DNA of 5,351 bases from Acidobacteriaceae bacterium. Its GTDB lineage: Bacteria > Acidobacteriota > Terriglobia > Terriglobales > Acidobacteriaceae. Both the position numbers and the translations under genes were made by a program. Shown in pieces: positions 1-4,347 of the stretch. Each line of letters opens with the position of its first letter. The stretch's first letter is position 1. The notes beneath the pieces were generated by a model, which saw only the letters and a list, made by a program, of their open reading frames with translations, was not told where the DNA came from and did not search any database. The stretch spans positions 1 to 5,351 of the forward strand of contig DAHXOQ010000208.1 in assembly GCA_027364815.1 (NCBI GenBank). The letters are read 5' to 3'.

Positions 1-786
1 CTTGCGGCTTGGCCACTCCGCGCGGCGGTGATCGAGAAAGGCGTTCACGCCCTCCTTGAAATCTTCCATTGAGCGCTGCTGCGAATTGACGGCGATTGCG
101 TCTTCAATCTCCTCATCGAGACGGCGCTTGGCATGTTTGGAGAGCAGCGTCTTCACTGCATTCATTGCCTGCGGAGAATTCTGCAGCAGGCTGTGAGCCA
201 GCGCAGTAGCCATCGGCAAAAGCTCATTCTCGTTCACAATCTGCGTCACCAGGCCCAGTTCCAGCGCCTCTTGCGCCTTCATCAACCGGCCCGTCAGCAG
301 CAATTCGCGTGTGCGCTTTTCGCCCACCTGGCGCAACAGAAAAGAGGCAACGATTGCAGGAACAAATCCGACCCGCACCTCGGTGTATCCAAACTTTGAT
401 TCCGGCGTAGCAAGCGTAAAGTCAGCAAGCGTCGCCAGGCCCATTCCGCCGGCAATCGCGGGGCCATTCACCGCGGCAATCACAGGCTTGGGAAAATCGT
501 AAATTGTGCGCAGTACGTGCGCCATGTTTTCAGAATCGCGGCGATGCTCAGCGGGCGTTCTCGCTGTCATCGTCGCAAGATTTTCCATATCCAGGCCCGC
601 GCAAAACGCCGGCCCAGCGCCAGTCAGAATCACCACGCTGCATCCACAGTGCTCGGCCTCATGCAGGGCAAGGGTCAACTCTTCAATCAGCTCTTCACTC
701 AGCGCGTTGCGCTTCTGCGGCCGGTTCAGGGTAATCGTCTTCACGCCACCGACGGAGTGAGTGAGAATGGTTTTGAAGTTCGCCAT
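1..786 (-). CDS. Enoyl-CoA hydratase/isomerase (crotonase) family protein, 3' end cut by the window
   Basis: Reading from ATG at 786-784, this frame stays open for 262 codons to base 1 with no stop, so the C-terminus lies outside the window. The family is usually about 255-265 residues, and the last visible part (FKEGVNAFLDHRRAEW) matches the usual crotonase ending, so few residues should be missing. Crotonases act on acyl-CoA thioesters in the cytoplasm. Visible landmarks are NRPQKRNALS (21-30), the first oxyanion-hole/CoA segment GPAFCAGLD (58-66), the second oxyanion segment NGPAIAGG (107-114), and FGYTEVRVG (132-140). E136 aligns by spacing with catalytic Glu164 of rat hydratase, while the Glu144 position is glycine (G116). 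This retained-single-Glu pattern fits delta3,delta2-enoyl-CoA isomerases or LiuC-like enzymes as well as hydratases, so the exact reaction is open. A good ribosome site, AGGGAG, lies 8-9 bases before the ATG. The HD gene is upstream on the same strand, 133 bases away. Confidence 0.93.
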   Translation of the reverse strand, partial: MANFKTILTHSVGGVKTITLNRPQKRNALSEELIEELTLALHEAEHCGCSVVILTGAGPAFCAGLDMENLATMTARTPAEHRRDSENMAHVLRTIYDFPKPVIAAVNGPAIAGGMGLATLADFTLATPESKFGYTEVRVGFVPAIVASFLLRQVGEKRTRELLLTGRLMKAQEALELGLVTQIVNENELLPMATALAHSLLQNSPQAMNAVKTLLSKHAKRRLDEEIEDAIAVNSQQRSMEDFKEGVNAFLDHRRAEWPSRK

Positions 787-850
787 AGGGTGAATCTCCC
801 TGATTCATGTGCGCAAGAATCAAACTCGCATATCTTGCTTTGGACTGCTC

Positions 851-856
851 ATCATA
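851..856 (-). promoter_or_regulatory. Possible -10 box for the crotonase gene
   Basis: On the minus strand these bases read TATGAT, a 5/6 match to the sigma-70 -10 consensus, about 65 bases before the crotonase ATG. No good -35 box stands 16-18 bases upstream, so the call is weak. The crotonase could instead be read through from the HD gene, since no clear terminator separates the two. Confidence 0.22.
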
Positions 857-919
857 CACTTTCTCGCACACCCCTCGCCCGTGATGAGAGTCACTCAAAT
901 TTGAACCGCAGATTAAAAA

Positions 920-1516
920 TCACAACCCCAGCGCCGCACTACGCTTCTTCATCGCTTCAATGCAGAAGGCAATGTGCTCGACGAGATCGACGCCCAACTC
1001 CTGCGCACCGAGAATCACATCCTCGCGATTCACTCCGCGCGCAAACGCCTTGTCCTTCATTTTCTTCCTCGCCCCCGCCGCCTCCACATCCGCAATTGCC
1101 TTGGTCGGTTTCACCAGCGCGCACGCCGTCAAAAATCCCGCCAGCTCATCGCAGGCAAACAACACCTTCGCCAAATGCGATACCCGCGCCACTCCCGAAT
1201 ATTCCGCATGGCCCAAAATCGCCGTCCGCATTTCCTCCGGCCAACCCTGCCGCTCCAGCTCTTTCACGCCGACAAAGGGATGCTCCTCACGCGAGGGATG
1301 CTTCTCGTAATCAAAATCATGCAGCAGCGCCGTCGTCGAATATAAATTCACCAACGCCCTGAGTTCCTCACCCGCCAACCCCAGGCGATCAGCCTCCGCT
1401 TCGCCATACGCAACCACGCAAGCCTCCACCGCCAACGCATGTTTGCGCAGACTTTCGCCCGCTGTCCACTCCGTCAACAACGCCCATGCACGATCCCGAT
1501 CAAATATTTCCGTCAT
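920..1516 (-). CDS. HD-superfamily metal-dependent (phospho)hydrolase, COG2316-like
   Basis: From ATG at 1516-1514 to TGA at 922-920 this is 198 residues. The HD metal-site residues appear in order: H26 (LRKHALAVE), H66-D67 (LLHDFDYEKHP), H103 (ILGHAEYSG) and D123 (LFACDELAGF), with further histidines at 73 and 79. The family is known as predicted HD hydrolases that use divalent metals to cleave phosphate esters; the substrate is unknown. The tail, with KKMKDKAFARGV (151-162) and the LGVDLVEHIAFCIEAM stretch, resembles the conserved end of this short HD family. Start choice: a GTG at 1525-1523 is in frame three codons earlier, but the AGAGG ribosome site abuts it with no spacer, whereas AAGAGG stands 9 bases before the ATG at 1516. 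The gene is divergent from the XRE regulator, with 214 bases between them, and lies upstream of the crotonase gene on the same strand. No signal peptide or membrane segment is visible. Confidence 0.85.
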   Translation of the reverse strand: MTEIFDRDRAWALLTEWTAGESLRKHALAVEACVVAYGEAEADRLGLAGEELRALVNLYSTTALLHDFDYEKHPSREEHPFVGVKELERQGWPEEMRTAILGHAEYSGVARVSHLAKVLFACDELAGFLTACALVKPTKAIADVEAAGARKKMKDKAFARGVNREDVILGAQELGVDLVEHIAFCIEAMKKRSAALGL

Positions 1517-1559
1517 CGTTTGCACCCTCTTAAGAAAAATATTTCACCCCTCAAGTTTG

Positions 1560-1649
1560 CAACTATGGTTCGCGTTTTGTCGACAGTTTTCGGGTTTTAT
1601 GCCAAAATCTTCCGTCTGACTCGATTTTTCTACTTGACAATTATGGTTC
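1560..1649. repeat. 12-bp direct repeat pair in the divergent intergenic region
   Basis: CAACTATGGTTC (1560-1571) and CAATTATGGTTC (1638-1649) match at 11 of 12 bases and are 78 bases apart, start to start. They sit between the divergent HD and XRE genes. The right copy overlaps the end of the TTGACA box assigned to the regulator, and the left copy is about 44 bases upstream of the HD start codon. An 8-bp palindrome, TGTCGACA (1578-1585), lies between them. Placement would suit operator sites for the XRE regulator, but that is inference: two copies are few and no binding data are visible. Confidence 0.4.
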
Positions 1650-1662
1650 ATTGCCCTGAAAG
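1634..1662 (+). promoter_or_regulatory. Possible sigma-70 promoter for the XRE regulator
   Basis: A perfect -35 box TTGACA (1634-1639) is followed after 17 bases by TGAAAG (1657-1662), only 3/6 to the -10 consensus. The expected transcription start is near 1670, about 60 bases before the ATG at 1731. A strong -35 with a poor -10 is a common pattern for promoters that need, or are blocked by, a bound protein. The -35 overlaps the right copy of the CAAYTATGGTTC repeat. Confidence 0.4.
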
Positions 1663-1697
1663 TTGTTCAAGACGGCTGTTGATCGACTGAACAGCTC

Positions 1698-1702
1698 GGA
1701 GG
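1698..1702 (+). promoter_or_regulatory. GGAGG ribosome-binding-like site far from the annotated ATG
   Basis: GGAGG is the only strong Shine-Dalgarno-like sequence ahead of the XRE gene, but it ends 28 bases before the ATG at 1731, too far for normal use. It stands 7 bases before an in-frame CTG (1710-1712), which would add seven residues (start, then ALRIKR) before the ATG methionine. The upstream in-frame stop is TGA at 1680-1682. Either the ATG is used with a poor site, the leader folds to bring the site closer, or the rare CTG start is used. Confidence 0.3.
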
Positions 1703-1730
1703 CCTTGCTCTGGCGCTCCGCATCAAACGA

Positions 1731-2264
1731 ATGGCCACATCACTGGTGAGTGTTGAATCACGTGAGGTCCTGCGCTGCGATCACTGCAGCTTGGTCCAAT
1801 TCAGAACCAGTAACTCCCTATGTCGCAAGTGTCATCGGCCACTCGACGCCGAAGAAGTTGCGCCACTACTACCCCAACTAGTCACAACTCAGCCCGCAAC
1901 ATGTTCTGAGCCTGGTCTTCAGGTTGCAGCGCAGGTTCGCGAACTGCGCCGCATGCGCCATCTGAGCCAGCGTCAGTTGGCCAACCGCATGCAGGTGCCA
2001 CGCACCTATATCTCGAAGATTGAGAACGGAAAGGCCATCCCCACGCTCGGTTCGCTTGAGCGCCTGGCCGACGCACTCAACGTCGATCTCTCGCAGTTGG
2101 TGCGCGACGAACGCGGCAAATGTGAGGAGCAGATCAACGATCTTCTCTCTGACCCATTGATCGCCGAGATCGTCGAGTTCCTGCCCATGCTGAGCCAAAC
2201 CCACAGAACGCTGATTTACGGAGCGCTCCGCGACATGGCCAGCGGAAGACGTCGCACTGCGTAA
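1731..2264 (+). CDS. XRE-family transcriptional regulator with N-terminal zinc ribbon
   Basis: The protein has 177 residues and ends at TAA. Residues 16-34 hold a four-cysteine knuckle, C16-x2-C19-x11-C31-x2-C34, typical of a small zinc ribbon. A linker of about 30 residues follows (40-64). Residues about 66-124 form a Cro/C1-type helix-turn-helix: the SQRQLANRMQVPRTYISKIE stretch (79-98) includes the recognition helix, and PTLGSLERLADALNVD (104-119) is the usual continuation. The C-terminal helix-rich part (130-170) has no family I recognise. It should be a cytoplasmic DNA-binding regulator; its targets are unknown. It is divergent from the HD hydrolase gene, and the shared intergenic region carries a direct repeat suited to autoregulation. 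The start is uncertain: the ATG lacks a nearby ribosome site, and a CTG at 1710 has better spacing to GGAGG. A strong hairpin lies 47 bases after the stop, so it is probably a single-gene transcript. Confidence 0.88.
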   Translation: MATSLVSVESREVLRCDHCSLVQFRTSNSLCRKCHRPLDAEEVAPLLPQLVTTQPATCSEPGLQVAAQVRELRRMRHLSQRQLANRMQVPRTYISKIENGKAIPTLGSLERLADALNVDLSQLVRDERGKCEEQINDLLSDPLIAEIVEFLPMLSQTHRTLIYGALRDMASGRRRTA

Positions 2265-2311
2265 AGATCCGGCTCCTTCTCTCGATGAACTCCGGTTGAC
2301 CCAGCTCCGAG

Positions 2312-2343
2312 CACCCCACGAACGGATTTTCGTTCGTGGGGTG
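2312..2343. terminator. Perfect 13-bp hairpin, likely transcription terminator or intergenic palindrome
   Basis: CACCCCACGAACG (2312-2324) pairs without mismatch with CGTTCGTGGGGTG (2331-2343) around the 6-base loop GATTTT. The stem is G+C-rich and begins 47 bases after the regulator stop, a good place for a terminator. No run of Ts follows on either strand, so if it ends transcription it is not a textbook intrinsic terminator. It may instead be a dispersed intergenic palindrome or an mRNA 3'-end stabiliser. Confidence 0.6.
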
Positions 2344-2344
2344 G

Positions 2345-2371
2345 AGGTCTCGCTTCTGAGACCTGGGAATG
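2345..2371. repeat. Second hairpin, copy 1 of an intergenic repeat
   Basis: AGGTCTC (2345-2351) pairs perfectly with GAGACCT (2358-2364) around a 6-base loop, followed by GGGAATG. It begins one base after the large hairpin. The 27 bases 2345-2371 match 4145-4171 at 22 positions, so the two are probably copies of one repeat family. In this copy the hairpin is intact. Confidence 0.5.
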
Positions 2372-2457
2372 CGTCTGCCCCCTTGCACCAAAATTAAAGC
2401 TTCCCACCATTCAAAACGGCATTCGCTCGAAAAACCGGGGCATCGGCGAGTATTCTA

Positions 2458-2486
2458 ATGAAGTAAGTTTTCCGTTCTCATACAAT
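2458..2486 (+). promoter_or_regulatory. Possible promoter for uppS
   Basis: TACAAT (2481-2486) is a 5/6 -10 box in an AT-rich stretch. The -35 position at 17-base spacing (2458-2463, ATGAAG) matches poorly. Transcription would start near 2493, giving a leader of about 74 bases that contains the whole heptamer array. Confidence 0.33.
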
Positions 2487-2530
2487 TAACTGGACTGGCA
2501 TCAGAACCAAAGCATTGCGTCCTGCGTAAT

Positions 2531-2565
2531 AACTGAGAACTGGAAACTGGGAACAGAGAACTGCA
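2531..2565 (+). repeat. Tandem heptamer array, five copies, in the uppS leader
   Basis: Five head-to-tail 7-base units of consensus AACTGRR fill 2531-2565 exactly, one base before the uppS ATG. Copies 1-3 differ only in the last two purines, copy 4 is AACAGAG and copy 5 is AACTGCA. The T-to-A change in copy 4 creates AGAG (2555-2558), the only Shine-Dalgarno-like sequence ahead of uppS, 8 bases from the ATG. The array is outside the coding frame, since an in-frame TGA lies at 2534-2536. Such arrays can change copy number by slippage, which here would alter leader length, not the reading frame. Confidence 0.72.
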
Positions 2566-2566
2566 A

Positions 2567-3400
2567 ATGCAACCAGCAGGCACCTTGCGCATCGATGAAC
2601 TCTCCAGTGAGGAGTTGGCGGTCTACCAGACCCTCAACCCGGCGCGGCTGCCCGAGCACGTCGCCATCATCATGGACGGTAATGGACGCTGGGCCGGCAA
2701 GCGCGCGCTTGAGCGCTTCCTCGGCCACCAGCAGGGCGCAAAGAGCGTGCAACTCATTACCGAGACGGCATCGCGCATTGGACTTCCCTGGCTCACGCTT
2801 TACGCCTTCTCGCTTGAGAATCGTCTGCGCCGCCCCAAGACCGAGATCAACTTCCTCATGCGCCTCCTCAAGAGCTACCTCGAATCGAATGTCGAGCGCA
2901 TGATGGACAACAACGTCCGCCTGCGTTACATCGGGCGACTCACCGATCTTCCCGGCGAAGTTCAGGACCGCATGCGCTGGGCCTCAGAGACGACAGCGAA
3001 AAATACCGGCACCACGCTCACCCTCGCGCTCAATTACGGCGCGCGCTCTGAGATCGTCGACGCATTCCGCGCCATCGCCAAGGAAATCCAGTCCGGGCAA
3101 ATCAATCCTGACCACCTCAGCGAAGAAGACATCCCCGACCATCTCTACACGGCGCAGATGCCCGACCCCGACCTGCTGATTCGCACCTCAGGCGAGATGC
3201 GCGTCTCGAATTTTCTCCTCTGGCAAATCGCCTACACGGAGATTTACATCACCGATCTTCTCTGGCCCGACTTCAAGGGCATCCATCTCCTTGAGGCCAT
3301 CGCCGACTACCAGCGCCGCGAACGCCGCTACGGCGGATTGGGCGAAGGCGACCGTCGCACCGACGAGACGATTGAGCCGGCGAACGCAGCTACGGTTTAA
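2567..3400 (+). CDS. uppS: Isoprenyl transferase (undecaprenyl diphosphate synthase type)
   Basis: This 277-residue cis-prenyltransferase should add isopentenyl units in cis to farnesyl diphosphate to make the C55 carrier lipid for peptidoglycan and surface polymers, acting at the inner face of the membrane. The HVAIIMDGNGRWA motif (31-43) carries catalytic D37 (E. coli D26); H54 matches H43. Further landmarks are LYAFSLEN (78-85), ALNYGARSEIVDAF (154-167), and the IRTSGEMRVSNFLLWQIAY stretch (205-223) with R206, R212 and S214 matching E. coli R194, R200 and S202; E225 matches E213. Oddity: after FSLEN the usual W-x-R-P is replaced by R-L-R-R-P (86-90), losing the conserved Trp (E. coli W75) and adding one residue; the numbering offset to E. 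coli shifts from 11 to 12 here. The N-terminus is about 11 residues longer than E. coli. The ribosome site is weak (AGAG, 2555-2558). The common downstream partner cdsA is absent; an ankyrin gene follows instead. Confidence 0.95.
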   Translation: MQPAGTLRIDELSSEELAVYQTLNPARLPEHVAIIMDGNGRWAGKRALERFLGHQQGAKSVQLITETASRIGLPWLTLYAFSLENRLRRPKTEINFLMRLLKSYLESNVERMMDNNVRLRYIGRLTDLPGEVQDRMRWASETTAKNTGTTLTLALNYGARSEIVDAFRAIAKEIQSGQINPDHLSEEDIPDHLYTAQMPDPDLLIRTSGEMRVSNFLLWQIAYTEIYITDLLWPDFKGIHLLEAIADYQRRERRYGGLGEGDRRTDETIEPANAATV

Positions 3401-3465
3401 TTTTTTACACATTACAATCTGCGCTCTCAGCCATCACAATCGCAAAAAGACCGCATCAATATTGC

Positions 3466-3495
3466 TTGACCCTCCTCATCAATTTCCCGTATGTT
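3466..3495 (+). promoter_or_regulatory. Possible promoter for the ankyrin-repeat gene
   Basis: TTGACC (3466-3471, 5/6) is followed after 18 bases by TATGTT (3490-3495, 4/6) in the AT-rich gap after uppS. The expected start near 3502 leaves a leader of about 45 bases before the ATG at 3548. This makes an independent transcript plausible. Confidence 0.4.
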
Positions 3496-3547
3496 TATTC
3501 GCAACAGATTCCCCGTATTTAAATTTCTGCTTTTGTAGGTGATTATC

Positions 3548-4117
3548 ATGAAGAAAATCATTTTCAGCATCATCTTTACCGCGCTTGTTTTGTTCAACAC
3601 TCCTTTTGCATCAGCACAAGCCGCACCCGGCAGCATGGATGACCAATTATTTAAAGCCGCCAGAAACGGTGACGTTACAACCGTTCAAACCTTGCTCTCC
3701 AAAGGCGCAAAAATTGAAGCCACTGATGATAGCAATCGGACTGTACTCATTTATGCTGCGTCCCTGGGAAAAGCGGATGTAGTGAAGCTGCTGATAGAGA
3801 AGGGTGCCAATCTTGAAGCCAGGGGGATCTGGGAGCAAACAGCTCTGATTGCAACCGCAACATCAAGAGTGGGCACTCTGGAAGTTGAAAAATTACTCCT
3901 GGATAAAGGCGCAAATATTGAGGCTCGAGAAACCACGGGGGTTACAGCGCTTATGAGAGCAGCGATCAATGGCAAAACCAATTTCATCAATTTATTGCTT
4001 GATAGAGGTGCGAATATCAACGCCAAGTCAAATAACGGCAATACGGCTCTCGACTGGGCAAATGCAGTGTATCAACCCGAATCGGCCAAGCTCCTTCAGG
4101 AGAGAGGCGCGCACTAA
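3548..4117 (+). CDS. Exported ankyrin-repeat protein
   Basis: From ATG at 3548 the protein has 189 residues. Residues 1-25 form a classic signal peptide: MKK, a hydrophobic core IIFSIIFTALVLF, then a small-residue site (ASAQA before AP), so cleavage after A25 is likely and the mature protein should be in the periplasm or outside. The rest is ankyrin repeats: about 31-63, 64-97, 98-131, 132-164 and a partial one to 189, each with the LL..GA..(I/L)(E/N)A pattern such as LLIEKGANLEA (81-91). Ankyrin repeats bind other proteins and have no catalysis, so the role is unknown. Start choice: a GTG at 3539 is in frame, but AGGTG (3537-3541) stands 6 bases before the ATG and would overlap the GTG. Base composition is near 50% G+C on counted lines, with AT-rich codons unlike the flanking genes, which hints at separate ancestry. 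The lipase gene follows after 230 bases on the same strand. Confidence 0.9.
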   Translation: MKKIIFSIIFTALVLFNTPFASAQAAPGSMDDQLFKAARNGDVTTVQTLLSKGAKIEATDDSNRTVLIYAASLGKADVVKLLIEKGANLEARGIWEQTALIATATSRVGTLEVEKLLLDKGANIEARETTGVTALMRAAINGKTNFINLLLDRGANINAKSNNGNTALDWANAVYQPESAKLLQERGAH

Positions 4118-4131
4118 AATTGATATCAATT
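4118..4131. repeat. 14-bp perfect palindrome after the ankyrin gene
   Basis: AATTGATATCAATT is a perfect inverted repeat with no loop, starting right after the ankyrin stop codon. It is followed by a G+C-rich palindrome, GGGCGCCC (4136-4143). With no loop it cannot make a good terminator stem by itself. It could be a protein-binding site or chance in AT-rich sequence. Confidence 0.4.
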
Positions 4132-4144
4132 GGGCGGGCGCCCC

Positions 4145-4171
4145 AGCTCTCGCTCCTTAGGCCTGGGATTG
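4145..4171. repeat. Copy 2 of the intergenic repeat, degenerate
   Basis: These 27 bases match 2345-2371 at 22 positions, including the shared runs TCTCGCT and CCTGGGA. The hairpin of copy 1 is broken here by several mismatches, so this looks like a decayed copy. It stands 27 bases after the ankyrin stop. No target-site duplication or transposase is seen, so the means of spread is unknown. Confidence 0.45.
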
Positions 4172-4288
4172 ACCTGCGACCGATGTATCCACATCCATGA
4201 CGGCCTCCTCCGTTTGCGCAATCAATGGGCGCTTTCCACCAACCCCGCCACGCCGGCGCGATCCAATCTACTGGCTAAAAAAATTGAC

Positions 4289-4317
4289 TTGAGCTTTGCA
4301 GCTCACGCGGGTACCAT
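4289..4317 (+). promoter_or_regulatory. Possible promoter for the lipase gene
   Basis: TTGAGC (4289-4294, 4/6) and TACCAT (4312-4317, 4/6) are 17 bases apart, giving a start near 4324 and a leader of about 24 bases. A better -35-like box, TTGACT (4284-4289), overlaps but would need a 22-base spacer. Either way the lipase could be expressed separately from the ankyrin gene. Confidence 0.35.
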
Positions 4318-4347
4318 TTTGCTTACTCCGCAACAGGGAGGCATGCA

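Larger units (their letters stand above)
2265..2566 (+). other. 302-base intergenic region between the regulator and uppS
   Basis: No convincing gene lies here. Reading left to right it holds a perfect 13-bp hairpin (2312-2343), a 7-bp hairpin (2345-2364), an AT-rich stretch with a possible uppS promoter (-10 at 2481-2486), and a tandem heptamer array (2531-2565) that ends next to the uppS start codon. Each is described in its own entry. Confidence 0.7.

Noticed and set aside
695..898. Minus-strand 67-codon frame overlapping the crotonase start
   Set aside because: It covers the crotonase leader and first codons in another frame; the crotonase frame carries the family motifs and a good ribosome site.
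895..904. TCAAATTTGA palindrome between the HD and crotonase genes
   Set aside because: Ten bases, AT-rich and loopless, with no second copy; likely chance.
517..1362. Long plus-strand open frame of 281 codons
   Set aside because: It runs antisense through both the crotonase and the HD gene, has proline/histidine/arginine-rich low-complexity content and no recognisable domain. It is a by-product of high G+C codons on the other strand.
3398..3406. T run right after the uppS stop as an intrinsic terminator
   Set aside because: Six Ts follow the TAA, but no stable G+C-rich hairpin precedes them; the pairing available in the last codons is only about 3 bp.
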